A stretch of DNA of 58,290 nt from Vulcanimicrobiota bacterium (GTDB lineage: Bacteria > Vulcanimicrobiota > Vulcanimicrobiia > Vulcanimicrobiales > Vulcanimicrobiaceae): positions 1 to 58,290 of the forward strand of contig DAIDGS010000198.1 of the NCBI GenBank assembly GCA_027459845.1, written 5' to 3'. This document shows, piece by piece, positions 40,699 to 49,695 of this stretch. Made by a program: the position numbers and the translations under genes. Numbering within the stretch: position 1 is the first letter of the stretch; every line of letters starts with the position of its first letter. The notes beneath the pieces are model-generated. The model was not told the origin of the DNA, searched no databases, and was given only the letters and a program-made list of their open reading frames with translations.

Positions 40699-41841
40699 GT
40701 GGTCCGCTTGCGTCGCAAGAGCAAACCGATATTTCTTCAAAACAAGACCGGCAAAGCCGACGCCAAAAGCGTGTGGATCGGCGGCGATCATCCGATCGTC
40801 GTGCAGTCGATGACCACGACCGATACCGCCGATGCCGATGCGACCCTCGAACAGATCTACGGCCTGGCGCTGGAAGGCTGCGAGGTGGTGCGGGTGACGG
40901 TCAAGGACCCGCCCGACGCGGCCGGGCTGCCGGCGATCGTGTACCGCTCGCCGGTACCGATCGTCGCCGACATCCACTTCGATCACAAGATGGCGCTGGC
41001 GGCAATCGAGGCCGGCGTCGCGAAGCTGCGGCTCAATCCGGGCAACATTCGCGACCCGAAGAAGGTCGCCGAAGTGGTGGCGGCGGCCAAGGCGCGTGGG
41101 ATTCCGATTCGCGTCGGCGTCAATATGGGCTCGCTCGCGCCCGATCTCGAAAAGTCGCTCGGCTTAACCGCGGAAGCGATGGTCGGGTCGGCGCTCCGAC
41201 ACGTCGAGATGCTCGAAGAGCACGGCCACACCGATATCGCGATCTCGCTCAAGGCGCACGACGTGACGACCACCGTGCACGCCTATCGGCTGATGGACGC
41301 GCGGCTACGCGAGCGTGCGACGCCCTATGCATTCCACCTCGGGATCACCGAGGCCGGGATGCTGCGCGACGGAACCATCAAGTCGTCGATCGGCTTGGGA
41401 ATTCTGCTTTTCGAGGGAATCGGCGACACCATTCGCGTCTCGCTGGCGGCCGACCCCATCGAAGAGGTGCCGGTCTGCTGGGGAATTCTCAAGTCGCTCG
41501 GACTCCGCGAGAAAGGCTTCGAGATCACCGCCTGCCCGTCGTGCGGGCGGGCCGAAATTTCGGTGCTCGAGTTGGGACGGGCCGTGGAGGCGATCGCCAA
41601 GTCCTATAGCGCGCCGGTCAAGGTCGCGGTGATGGGCTGCGTGGTCAACGGACCGGGCGAATCCAAGATGGCCGACGTCGGCGTGGCGGGCGGCAAGGGC
41701 AAGGGCGCGATCTATCGCGCCGGCGAGTTGGTCGGGACCTACCCCGAAGAGCAGTTGCTGGGCATGCTGCGGCTCGAAATCGAGAAGGTCATCGCGGAGA
41801 AGTATCCGGCCTACCTTCACGAGGTCGGCGCACAGGCGTGA
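40699..41841 (+). CDS. ispG: (E)-4-hydroxy-3-methylbut-2-enyl-diphosphate synthase
   Basis: A 380-aa [4Fe-4S] enzyme of the MEP pathway starting at GTG 40699, 1 nt after rseP. Signatures are 'DHPIVVQSMTTTDTADADAT', 'CEVVRVTVKDPPDAAGLPAI', 'PIVADIHFDHKMALAAIEAG', 'KLRLNPGNI', 'HLGITEAGMLRDGTIKSSIG', the cluster ligands in 'ITACPSCGRAEI' and 'VMGCVVNGPGESKMADVGVA'. Three cluster Cys residues are visible (two in CPSC, one in GCVVNGPGE). Complete with no odd features. Confidence 0.97.
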   Translation: MVRLRRKSKPIFLQNKTGKADAKSVWIGGDHPIVVQSMTTTDTADADATLEQIYGLALEGCEVVRVTVKDPPDAAGLPAIVYRSPVPIVADIHFDHKMALAAIEAGVAKLRLNPGNIRDPKKVAEVVAAAKARGIPIRVGVNMGSLAPDLEKSLGLTAEAMVGSALRHVEMLEEHGHTDIAISLKAHDVTTTVHAYRLMDARLRERATPYAFHLGITEAGMLRDGTIKSSIGLGILLFEGIGDTIRVSLAADPIEEVPVCWGILKSLGLREKGFEITACPSCGRAEISVLELGRAVEAIAKSYSAPVKVAVMGCVVNGPGESKMADVGVAGGKGKGAIYRAGELVGTYPEEQLLGMLRLEIEKVIAEKYPAYLHEVGAQA

Positions 41842-42305
41842 CGCGGTACCGAGCGCTGAGCCCGCAAGGGCTGACGCTCACCGCGATCGTCGCGCTGACC
41901 GTGGCGGCGTTCCTCGCGCTCGGCCAGCCGGCGGTCATGGTCGTCAACGGCAACCGCGTGCTCAGCGACGTCGCACCGATCACCACCGCCAATCGCCGGA
42001 CGTTCGTGCCGATTCGCGCGATCGCGGATGCGCTCGGCGCGCGCACGGTGCTGGAAGCGAAAACGGCCCAGATCGACGTGATTCGCGCGCATCAGTCGCT
42101 GCGCTTGCGATTGGGCTCGCGGCACGCGACGCTCAACGGCATGCCGATGACCCTGAGCGCGGCGCCGTTTCGCGTGCGCGGTCGCACGATGGTGCCGCTC
42201 TCGCTGGTCGAGCAGGCCTTTGGCGTGCGCGCCAACTACGATGCCCGGCGCGGGCGTATCGAGGTGCTCTCGCCGGGCGTCGCCCGCGCGCCGCGCCGAC
42301 GTTAG
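41838..42305 (+). CDS. Copper-amine-oxidase-N-like (stalk) domain protein
   Basis: This 155-aa protein starts at GTG 41838 in a GTGA overlap with ispG. An N-terminal hydrophobic segment ('GLTLTAIVALTVAAFLALG') is a signal anchor or signal peptide. The mature part has two alpha/beta units characteristic of the Cu_amine_oxidN1 domain: 'VMVVNGNRVLSDVAPITTAN', 'RRTFVPIRAIADALGARTVL', 'LRLGSRHATLNGMPMTLSAA' and 'RGRTMVPLSLVEQAFGVRAN'. The domain is typical of envelope proteins in Firmicutes and related phyla and often binds cell-wall or assists assembly; no specific function is known. Convergent overlap of 4 nt with the permease gene. Confidence 0.82.
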   Translation: MTRYRALSPQGLTLTAIVALTVAAFLALGQPAVMVVNGNRVLSDVAPITTANRRTFVPIRAIADALGARTVLEAKTAQIDVIRAHQSLRLRLGSRHATLNGMPMTLSAAPFRVRGRTMVPLSLVEQAFGVRANYDARRGRIEVLSPGVARAPRRR

Positions 42306-43816
42306 ACTTCGCGCAACGCGACCGGCTCTTCGACCGGAACGATCTCGTCGGGATTGGACTTGCGGAAGCCGTACGAGAAGAAGAAGATCAACCCGCAGAC
42401 GAGGGCAATCGCAAACCACGTCCAGGTCTGGCGCGAGAGCCCGAAGACCGCGAGGAAGAGCGAACAGACGATCCCCAAGATCGGAAAGAGCGGAACAAAT
42501 GGAACGCGGAAGCTGCGCGGAAGGTCGGGCGAGCGCTTGCGCAGGTAAAGAACGCCGGCGCAGACGACCGTGAATGCAATCAGCGTTCCGATGTTCACCA
42601 AATTGAGAAGCTCGTTGAGCGGTACGATCAGGGTGAGAATCGCGACCAGCGCGCCGGTAACGAGGGTCGTGACGACCGGCGTTTGGAAGCGCGGGTGCAC
42701 TTTGGCCACGACCGGCGGCAGCATGCGATCGCGCGCCATCACGTAGAAGATGCGCGTTTGGCCGAGGAGCGAGCTGAGCGCAACGCTGGTCGTTCCGGCC
42801 AGGACGCCGATCGTGATTACCCACGACAGCCACGGCTGGTGTAACGGCGCGAGCGCGGCGACCAGCGGGTTCTTCACTGGAACGGCGTTCCACGGCATCG
42901 AGCCGACCAGTACGATTGCGGTCGCGCAGTAGATCACGGTGCCGATGGCAAGCGCGCCGATCACGCCGACCGGGATGTCGAAGCTCGGCTTCTTGCACTC
43001 CTCGGCGGTCGTGGTCGCGGTATCGAAGCCGATGTAGCTGAAAAAGACGAATGCACCGACGGCGATGATGCCGATCGGTTGTCCGGCTTCGGCGCTGCCG
43101 CTGAACGGTTGGAGATGACCCCAGCCCAGCGGCGCAAAGTCGTGCAGGTAGGCGCCGTGGAACAGCGAGAGGCCCGCGATGACGAAGACGAAGAGCGCGG
43201 AGATCTTCAGCACGACGAAGATGTTGTTGACGGTGGCCGATTCGCGAATGCCCAACGAGAGCAGCACCGAGAGCGCGATCACGAACAGCGCCCCGACGAG
43301 GTCGACCTGTGAGTGCGCGAGGTCCCAGTTGGTGAGATTCCACCACGGACCGTGGATGACCAGGTTCGATTGTTGGGCCCAACTCGGCAGCGCCATCCCG
43401 ATGCTCTTGAAGACGTCCTGCAGCGAGGCCGAAAACTGCTGCGCGACCGGCGCCGCGCTGATGCCGTACTCGAAGATCAGCGCGAAACCGATGATCCAAG
43501 CGAAGAGCTTTCCGAGCGTGGCGTAGGCATACGTGTAGGCGCTCCCGGCGATCGGGACCATGGCGCCGAGTTCGGCGTAGCACAGCGCGGCGAAAAACGA
43601 CGTGAGGCCGGCCAGCAGGTAGGAGACAATGACGGCGGGACCGGCGCCTTTGACGCCGGTCCCGATGGTGGTGAAGATTCCGCCGCCGATCATCGTGCCC
43701 AGACCGATGGCGATCAGGTCCTTGGCGCCGAGCGCTCGGCGTAGGATCTTGCGCGTACTCAGTTCCCGAAGTTTCTCGACGTTGGTCGTCGCAAAGAGCC
43801 GGCGAGCAAAGGACAT
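42302..43816 (-). CDS. APC-family amino acid permease
   Basis: I start at ATG 43816 (504 aa; the longer frame to 43861 is unsupported). About 12 hydrophobic segments. TM1 carries 'LIAIGLGTMIGGGIFTTIGT', the unwound-helix substrate site of APC transporters; 'VPIAGSAYTYAYATLGKLFA' and 'FVFFSYIGFDTATTTAEECK' (TM6 region) are also typical of cationic/neutral amino acid permeases of the YfnA/CAT type. It imports amino acids with a cation. Transcribed opposite to ispG and its neighbour, with stop codons overlapping by 4 nt. Confidence 0.92.
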   Translation of the reverse strand: MSFARRLFATTNVEKLRELSTRKILRRALGAKDLIAIGLGTMIGGGIFTTIGTGVKGAGPAVIVSYLLAGLTSFFAALCYAELGAMVPIAGSAYTYAYATLGKLFAWIIGFALIFEYGISAAPVAQQFSASLQDVFKSIGMALPSWAQQSNLVIHGPWWNLTNWDLAHSQVDLVGALFVIALSVLLSLGIRESATVNNIFVVLKISALFVFVIAGLSLFHGAYLHDFAPLGWGHLQPFSGSAEAGQPIGIIAVGAFVFFSYIGFDTATTTAEECKKPSFDIPVGVIGALAIGTVIYCATAIVLVGSMPWNAVPVKNPLVAALAPLHQPWLSWVITIGVLAGTTSVALSSLLGQTRIFYVMARDRMLPPVVAKVHPRFQTPVVTTLVTGALVAILTLIVPLNELLNLVNIGTLIAFTVVCAGVLYLRKRSPDLPRSFRVPFVPLFPILGIVCSLFLAVFGLSRQTWTWFAIALVCGLIFFFSYGFRKSNPDEIVPVEEPVALREV

Positions 43817-43910
43817 TCGGCCCCGATTCGTAGCGCACCGGGCGCCTCCCCCCGTGCGCACGCCCGGGCCGCCGGGGGAAGCACGCTGCTCCGGCGAATC
43901 CGGCGCGGAG

Positions 43911-44561
43911 ATGCGTGCGCTTCAGACGGCGTTCTATGCCGGCTTGGTGGTCTTCGCCGCCGCGCTGGCGGCGGTGCTGGCGCACATCGTGATCGACGTT
44001 GCCGGCGACTATCTGCTCGCGCACGACACCTACGACGGCGTCGCGCACCACTCGCGCGGGCTGTTCCTAGGGATCGCGCTCGGCGTGCTCGCGCTGGCGC
44101 TCTTGCGCTATCTCTTCGAACTCTTCGATCGGCGTTCGAGTTCGATGGTGAGCCTGCTACGCTGCCTGCGCGCGGCCCAAGGTGCGCACCTGCTCGGATT
44201 CGTCGCCTGGGTCTGTGCCGCAACGCCGCTGGCGCTGGTTGGCATGGAAGCCTACGATCTGCTGGCTGACTTCGGTCACGTCGCGAGCGTGCGCGCGCTG
44301 CTCGGCGGCAGCGTGGCGCTCGGATTGAGCTCGGCGCTGGCCGCGGCGATCGTCGTCGCGATGCTTGCGCAGTGGCTCTTCCGCCTCTTAGCCAACTGGG
44401 AACCAGCGATCGCCTCGCTGGTGGCTCGCTTGGTATGCGCCCGGCGTCACGCGCTGCCGGTCCGCCGCCGGCGCCTGCTGTCGTCGCTCTCGCTCGACGC
44501 GGGCACGCGGCCCGCGCGCCGGCGCGGCAAGCGCGCGCCGCCACTCGCCACTCCCGCCTAA
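43911..44561 (+). CDS. Unknown four-TM membrane protein
   Basis: A 216-aa protein with four hydrophobic segments (about residues 8-30 'YAGLVVFAAALAAVLAHIVI', 50-68, 90-115 and 130-160) followed by a strongly basic C-terminal tail (RRHALPVRRRRLLSSL). The ATG is divergent from the permease; its SD is weak ('CGGAG' directly adjacent), so the start is not certain. No family recognised. A TonB-dependent receptor gene follows 36 nt downstream on the same strand, so co-transcription is possible. Confidence 0.6.
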   Translation: MRALQTAFYAGLVVFAAALAAVLAHIVIDVAGDYLLAHDTYDGVAHHSRGLFLGIALGVLALALLRYLFELFDRRSSSMVSLLRCLRAAQGAHLLGFVAWVCAATPLALVGMEAYDLLADFGHVASVRALLGGSVALGLSSALAAAIVVAMLAQWLFRLLANWEPAIASLVARLVCARRHALPVRRRRLLSSLSLDAGTRPARRRGKRAPPLATPA

Positions 44562-44597
44562 CCCCTCTTCACTCAGCCTTTCTCTGCGGGAGTTCGG

Positions 44598-47024
44598 ATG
44601 AACGTTCGTTTTGGGCGTGCGCCGTTGGCGTACGTCGTGATGCTCTTCCTTTTCACCGTCTGCATCGTGCCGCTGCCGTCGCGCGCGGCTACGCCGCCGG
44701 CGGGGCGCGTCGTCGGCACGGTGCGCAGCGCCGACGGCGTGCCGATCGCCGGTGCGCGCATCAGCCTGCGGGCGAGCGGCACGCGCGCCAGCGCACGCAG
44801 CGACGCGCACGGACACTTCGCGATCGCGCGTCTTGCGCCGGGCACCTACGACCTCACCGCCGTCGCGGCCGGCTTCAGCCGGCTCTCCGAGCGAACGGTC
44901 GCGATCGGGGGAGCGACGACGGTCTTGACGCTGCGCCTGGGGACGGTCTCGACCGGCGCGTTGGCGGTGATCGGATCGGTGACGTCGTCGGCCGGGGCGA
45001 CGGTCTCGAGTGCGTCGGGCCCCAGCGCAACCCTCGACGCGCAGCGTGCGGCGGCCGCCGGGACGACGACGGTCGCCGCGATGCTGCGCCCGCTGCTGAG
45101 CACCACCGCCGTCCTTCCGCTGGGCGGTGGAAGCAATGCGGTCGTCTCCTACGCCGTACGCGGCCCGGACCCGTCCGAGACGCTGGTCGACCTCGACGGT
45201 CATCCGGTCAACAACGGCAACACCGGCGATTTCGATCTGTCGCTGATCGACCCAGCCGCGCTGGCCAGCGTTCAGGTCATCTACGGGATCGCGCCGTCGT
45301 CGCTGCTGGGGCCCGATACGCTCGGAGGGGCGATCGACCTGGTCACGCTCGAGCCGACCGCGACGGAGCGCAGCCTGGTACGCGGCTTCGTCGGCTCGTA
45401 CGGGAGCACCGGAGCGACCGTGCAGAGCACCGGCAGCAGCGGCCGCGTCGGCTACGTGCTCTCGCTGCATCGCGCGACGTCGCTCGGTTCGGTGAACGGC
45501 AGCGTGCGCGATGGCGACGGCGTGGTGCAGAGCGTCGGCAGCGGGTCGTTCGGCGAGTCGCTGCTCTCCAAGTTGCGCTACCGGCTGGGCGGAAGCGGAT
45601 ACGGATACGTGCAGCTGGATCTGCGCGATCAGGCATCCAACCGGGACCTCTCGGCACTGTTGACTAGCCTCACCCCGGCCGGCTTCGGCGACACCGGCGG
45701 CTATCAAGCCTTTCCCGGAACGGCGCTGGCCGCCCATCAGGCCGGGTATGGCTTCGACGCCTTCGTTCCGCTTGGGGCGAGCGATGCCGGTACGCCGAGG
45801 ACGACGCTGACGTTCAGTCACCTCACGTCGCTGGCCGCGCAGTCGGTGAGCGGCCCCGGCGCGCAGACCTCGCCGTATCTCTACGACCAGCGCGACGACG
45901 TCGTCGACGACTGGTTGCGCCTCGACCACCAGTTCGCGCGCGGCCAGCTGTCATTCAAAGTCGACCTTTCAAACGAAGCGCTCCGCACGCAATACGTCCC
46001 GGGATCGAGTCACGCCGACGTGGTCGTCCGCGCGGCGCTGCCGGCGGCGGCGGGTGCAAGCGAGACGACGACCGTTCCACTGGCGCAAACGCAACGGTCG
46101 GCGGTCCTGCGCTACGAGGGCGACCCGAGCAGCTATCTGCACTACTCGCTGGCCACGTATCTGAGCGACTTCAGCGTCTTCGGAACGCACGTCGACCCAC
46201 GCGCGGGCGTGGTCTGGACGCCGAATGCGGCGAGCGCAGTGCGCTTCTCGGTGGGGTCGACCTTTCAGGCGCCACAGCTGACGTCGCTGTACGTTCCGCC
46301 GTCGCTCCCGCCGCCGGCCGGCGGGGTGATTTCGATCGGGAACCCCAACTTACGGCCGGATTTCGCCACCGAGTACGATCTCGGCGCCGAACAGATTTTC
46401 GGACGCCTGGGGCATCAGACGTCGCTCGCGGTCGATCTCTACCGCAACAACCTGCGCCAGCCGACCTCGACGCTCGTCCCGACGCCGGTTCTGGACTGCG
46501 CGGCGCACGGGGACTGTCCGCTCAGCTACCCGATCAACGCCGGCGACGGCGTCTACACCGGGATCGATCTCAAGCTCGATCGCAGCCTCGGTCCGGCCGA
46601 CCACCTGCGCTTGGGCTGGGACGTCGACAGTTCGTATCTGACGGCAGTCCCACCCGAGGTCCAGGACGGAACGCTGGTGATCGGCGAGCAGTCGTTGGGA
46701 CAGCCCTTGCACAAGGCGTACGTGGGGTACGCGCACGACGTGCCGCTCGGCACGTTCTACGGCGCCGAGCTGGACTACGAGGGAGCCTACAACGAGCTCA
46801 ACCGCGGGCCGTACGCCACGCTCGGGGCGCATCTCGGCTACCGAACCAAGCACCTTGAAATCGGGCTCTATGGAACCAATCTCACCAACGCGGACGCCAA
46901 TGCCTTTACGGTCATCGGCGGCGGCGTGCCGTACGGGGCGCTGCCCGGCGGTCCGATGATCGCGACCGACGCCTACACGTTGGCGGGGACGAGCATCACT
47001 CTGGTCGTGACGGCGCGCCGGTAA
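44598..47024 (+). CDS. TonB-dependent outer-membrane receptor
   Basis: An 808-aa protein with a signal peptide ('YVVMLFLFTVCIVPLPSRAA'), then a carboxypeptidase-regulatory-like domain (about 38-115: 'RVVGTVRSADGVPIAGARIS', 'GHFAIARLAPGTYDLTAVAA'). The plug domain follows ('AVVSYAVRGPDPSETLVDLD', 'SVQVIYGIAPSSLLGPDTLG', 'GAIDLVTLE'), then a 22-strand-type barrel ending near 'HLEIGLYGTNLTNADANAFT'. 'PNLRPDFATEYDLGAEQIFG' is the family C-terminal repeat. This is the best evidence for an outer membrane. Substrate unknown; the convergent neighbour encodes a cobalamin adenosyltransferase, so B12/corrinoid uptake is a reasonable guess. The 3' end overlaps that gene by 29 nt. Confidence 0.92.
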   Translation: MNVRFGRAPLAYVVMLFLFTVCIVPLPSRAATPPAGRVVGTVRSADGVPIAGARISLRASGTRASARSDAHGHFAIARLAPGTYDLTAVAAGFSRLSERTVAIGGATTVLTLRLGTVSTGALAVIGSVTSSAGATVSSASGPSATLDAQRAAAAGTTTVAAMLRPLLSTTAVLPLGGGSNAVVSYAVRGPDPSETLVDLDGHPVNNGNTGDFDLSLIDPAALASVQVIYGIAPSSLLGPDTLGGAIDLVTLEPTATERSLVRGFVGSYGSTGATVQSTGSSGRVGYVLSLHRATSLGSVNGSVRDGDGVVQSVGSGSFGESLLSKLRYRLGGSGYGYVQLDLRDQASNRDLSALLTSLTPAGFGDTGGYQAFPGTALAAHQAGYGFDAFVPLGASDAGTPRTTLTFSHLTSLAAQSVSGPGAQTSPYLYDQRDDVVDDWLRLDHQFARGQLSFKVDLSNEALRTQYVPGSSHADVVVRAALPAAAGASETTTVPLAQTQRSAVLRYEGDPSSYLHYSLATYLSDFSVFGTHVDPRAGVVWTPNAASAVRFSVGSTFQAPQLTSLYVPPSLPPPAGGVISIGNPNLRPDFATEYDLGAEQIFGRLGHQTSLAVDLYRNNLRQPTSTLVPTPVLDCAAHGDCPLSYPINAGDGVYTGIDLKLDRSLGPADHLRLGWDVDSSYLTAVPPEVQDGTLVIGEQSLGQPLHKAYVGYAHDVPLGTFYGAELDYEGAYNELNRGPYATLGAHLGYRTKHLEIGLYGTNLTNADANAFTVIGGGVPYGALPGGPMIATDAYTLAGTSITLVVTARR

Positions 47025-47625
47025 GCGGCTCGGGCGGCGCGCTGGCCGCGTTCCAGAGATACTCGGGCTCGGCCAGCGCGTCGTTGATCCAGCGTGCCCA
47101 CACGAAGAGCGCGTCGGAGAGCCGGTTCACGAAGCGCACGGCCGCAGCGGACACCGACTCGTCGCTCGCGCGGAGCGCAACCAGCAGCCGCTCGGCACGA
47201 CGCGCGACGGTGCGGGCGAGATGGAGCGCGGCACCGGGCACCGATCCGCCGGGGTGGATGAAGTTGGCGAGTGCCGGCAGGTCGCGCTGGGCTTCGTCGA
47301 TCGCGCGCTCCAGGGTGCGCGCGTCGGCGTCGCCGATCTGCGGCATCGACTCCCAGCGGTCGTCGGGCAGGGTGGCGAGTTCGCTGCCGAGGTTGAAGAG
47401 CGCGTCCTGGACCCATGCCAGCCAACCGTCCAGCCGCTCGGCCCGGGCGCTCCCGGCGCACAGCGGTCGTAGTGCCGCGCGGGCCATCCCGATGGCGGAC
47501 GAGCACTCGTCGAGCGTCCCGTAGGCCTCGATCCGCGGGGCGGTTTTCGAAACCCGCTGACCGCCGACCAATCCGGTCGTTCCGTCATCGCCGGTGCGTG
47601 TGTAGATGCGCGTGAGTTTGGGCAC
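46996..47625 (-). CDS. Cob(I)yrinic acid a,c-diamide adenosyltransferase, PduO type
   Basis: This 209-aa protein begins 'MPKLTRIYTRTGDDGTTGLV', the PduO ATP-binding motif (TRTGDDGTTGL), followed by 'RIEAYGTLDECSSAIGMARA', 'LANFIHPGGSVPGAALHLAR' and the C-terminal 'RFVNRLSDALFVWARWIND'. It adenosylates corrinoids to coenzyme B12 form using ATP. No other cobalamin gene lies in the window; the convergent TonB receptor could be its uptake partner. Divergent from proS with 77 nt between. Confidence 0.95.
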   Translation of the reverse strand: MPKLTRIYTRTGDDGTTGLVGGQRVSKTAPRIEAYGTLDECSSAIGMARAALRPLCAGSARAERLDGWLAWVQDALFNLGSELATLPDDRWESMPQIGDADARTLERAIDEAQRDLPALANFIHPGGSVPGAALHLARTVARRAERLLVALRASDESVSAAAVRFVNRLSDALFVWARWINDALAEPEYLWNAASAPPEPLTGAPSRPE

Positions 47626-47702
47626 GCGCGCTGCTTTCGCCGCCGCACTCCGAAAGCCGTGCGGAAGGCCGTGCGGACTCGACGCGCGAAGCGACGCCGG
47701 TC

Positions 47703-49160
47703 ATGTCCGACGCCTTGGAGCCGGTCGTCAAGGAAATTCCTCCGAAAGCGGCCGACCTTTCCGCGTGGTATACGGCCGCGTGTCTCAAAGCCGAACTGGT
47801 CTCGTATGCTCCGGTGCGCGGCTGCGTGGTGCTGCGCCCGTACGGCTTCGGGCTCTGGGAGAACCTTCAGCGCGAACTCGATGCCCGCTTTAAGGCCACC
47901 GGACACGAGAACGCCTACTTTCCGCTGCTGATCCCCGAGAGCTTGTTGACCCGCGAAGCCGAGCACGTCGAGGGCTTCGCGCCCGAAGTCGCCTGGGTCA
48001 CGCAGGGCGGCAGCGAGGTATTGACCGAGCGGCTGGCGATCCGCCCCACCTCCGAGGTCATCATCGGCACGATGTACGCGCGTTGGATCGAGTCGTATCG
48101 CGACCTCCCGATTCTCATCAATCAGTGGTGCAACGTCGTCCGCTGGGAGAAGGCCACGCGTCCGTTCTTGCGGACGATGGAGTTTCTCTGGCAGGAGGGT
48201 CACACCGCGCATGCGAGCGCCGACGAGGCGCGCGCCGAGACGCTGGCGATGCTCGACGTCTATCGCGAGTTTGCCGAGAGCGTTGCCGCCGTGCCGGTGT
48301 ACGCCGGTGTAAAGAGCGCGAGCGAACGCTTTCCCGGCGCCGTCGAGACGTATTCGATCGAAGCACTGATGCCGGACGGGCGCGCGCTCCAGTCGGCGAC
48401 GTCGCACGACCTCGGGCAGAACTTCGCCAAAGCCTACGACATCGCGTTCACCGATCGCGATCAAACGGTGAAGCACGCGTATACCACCTCGTGGGGGATG
48501 TCGTGGAGGATGCTCGGCGCGACGATCATGGTGCACGGCGACGACCGCGGGCTGCGCATACCCCCAAAACTTGCGCCGATCGAAGTGGTCGTCATTCCGA
48601 TCCTGCGCGCCGGCGACGAACGTGCGCTTGAGGTCGCACGCGACGTCACCCGTGACCTGCGCACGTGCGGGGTGCGCGTGCGGCTCGACGAGCGCGACGC
48701 GCAACCCGGCTGGAAGTACGCCGAGTGGGACGTTCGCGGCGTTCCGGTGCGCATCGAAATCGGCCCGCGCGACGTCGACGCTGGAACCGCCGTCCTGGTC
48801 CGGCGCGATCGTGCCCGAGGCGATGCCGATCACAAGCGCTCGCTCGCCCGGACGGCGATCGCAGACGCTCTCCCGGAACTCTTGAGCGATATTCACCGCA
48901 CGCTCTACGCGCAGGCTCGTGCGTTCCTCGAGACGCACACGCTCCGACTCGAGGACCGCGCGGCATTCTACGAGGCGGCGCGCGCGCGCGCCGGTATGCT
49001 CGACATCCCGTGGTGCGGGCGACCGGAATGCGAGGCGCACGTCAAAGCGCAGACCGGAGCCACGACGCGCAATACGCGACCACTCGACGGCGACGACCGC
49101 ACCTGCGTCGCGTGCGGCGAGCCGGCAACGCTGAGGGCATACTTTGCGCAGTCGTACTAG
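47703..49160 (+). CDS. proS: Prolyl-tRNA synthetase, archaeal/eukaryal-like (type 3)
   Basis: A 485-aa class II synthetase. Motif 1 is around 'GLWENLQRELDARFKATGHE', motif 2 around 'NVVRWEKATRPFLRTMEFLW', motif 3 around 'WGMSWRMLGATIMVHGDDRG'. It has 'SATSHDLGQNFAKAYDIAF' and a C-terminal zinc-binding domain with 'WCGRPECEAH' and 'CVACGEPA'. The editing insertion of typical bacterial ProS is absent, so this is the archaeal/eukaryal-like form also found in some bacteria. It charges tRNA-Pro. No clear SD precedes ATG 47703, so a leaderless or weakly initiated message is possible. Confidence 0.95.
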   Translation: MSDALEPVVKEIPPKAADLSAWYTAACLKAELVSYAPVRGCVVLRPYGFGLWENLQRELDARFKATGHENAYFPLLIPESLLTREAEHVEGFAPEVAWVTQGGSEVLTERLAIRPTSEVIIGTMYARWIESYRDLPILINQWCNVVRWEKATRPFLRTMEFLWQEGHTAHASADEARAETLAMLDVYREFAESVAAVPVYAGVKSASERFPGAVETYSIEALMPDGRALQSATSHDLGQNFAKAYDIAFTDRDQTVKHAYTTSWGMSWRMLGATIMVHGDDRGLRIPPKLAPIEVVVIPILRAGDERALEVARDVTRDLRTCGVRVRLDERDAQPGWKYAEWDVRGVPVRIEIGPRDVDAGTAVLVRRDRARGDADHKRSLARTAIADALPELLSDIHRTLYAQARAFLETHTLRLEDRAAFYEAARARAGMLDIPWCGRPECEAHVKAQTGATTRNTRPLDGDDRTCVACGEPATLRAYFAQSY

Positions 49161-49689
49161 CGCCGCGCTACTCGGCGCGGTGCTCGCGCTGGCGCCGTTG
49201 GCCGCGTCGGCTGCGGCTCCGCCGGTTGCGCTGGTCGACGCTCACGCGCGCGCCGCCGGCAACCGACGCGACATTGCGATCCGCGTCGGCGACGCGATCT
49301 TCGCGCGCGTCTGGCCGGCCGAAGTCTCGCAGGTGTCGGCCAATGCCGTCGGGCGGCACCTGATCGTCGGCATCCGCGTGTGGGGCGTCAAGTTCCACAC
49401 GCCGCTGACGCGCGCCGGGTTCGTGCGCGAGATGGTGCAACTGGTTGCGACCGCGCGCTCCGCAGCACCGGAAGCCGAGGAGGTCGATCTTTGGGCGAGC
49501 ATTCCGATTCCGGTGAAGCCTGGAACGATCGTCAGTGGGGATCTCGCGCAGCCGACCTCGCGCGTGGTCTACAGTCTGAGCGCGCGCCGCAGCGAGTCGC
49601 TGACGGCGTTGGCGACGCGAGCGCTGGGCGATCGCGGCGTCTACTGGGATCGCACGTGGGCGGCGACCGCACTGCGTGCCGGAGGGTAG
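49144..49689 (+). CDS. Exported protein of unknown function
   Basis: This 181-aa protein starts at TTG 49144, overlapping proS by 17 nt and preceded by GAGGG at the right distance. The first 24 residues ('SAALLGAVLALAPLAASAAA') form a signal peptide ending in Ala-x-Ala. The mature part has mixed beta strands and helices ('RRDIAIRVGDAIFARVWPAE', 'VGIRVWGVKFHTPLTRAGFV', 'EEVDLWASIPIPVKPGTIV'). No family recognised. It precedes an M16 peptidase gene by 6 nt, so it is likely a periplasmic partner in the same operon. Confidence 0.72.
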   Translation: MRSRTSAALLGAVLALAPLAASAAAPPVALVDAHARAAGNRRDIAIRVGDAIFARVWPAEVSQVSANAVGRHLIVGIRVWGVKFHTPLTRAGFVREMVQLVATARSAAPEAEEVDLWASIPIPVKPGTIVSGDLAQPTSRVVYSLSARRSESLTALATRALGDRGVYWDRTWAATALRAGG

Positions 49690-49695
49690 CGGACG

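Noticed and set aside
44562-44597. Cobalamin riboswitch before the TonB receptor
   Set aside because: Only 36 nt are available and no B12-box sequence is visible.
47127-49040. 637-aa minus-strand ORF opposite proS
   Set aside because: Shadow of proS and of the adenosyltransferase gene read in another frame.
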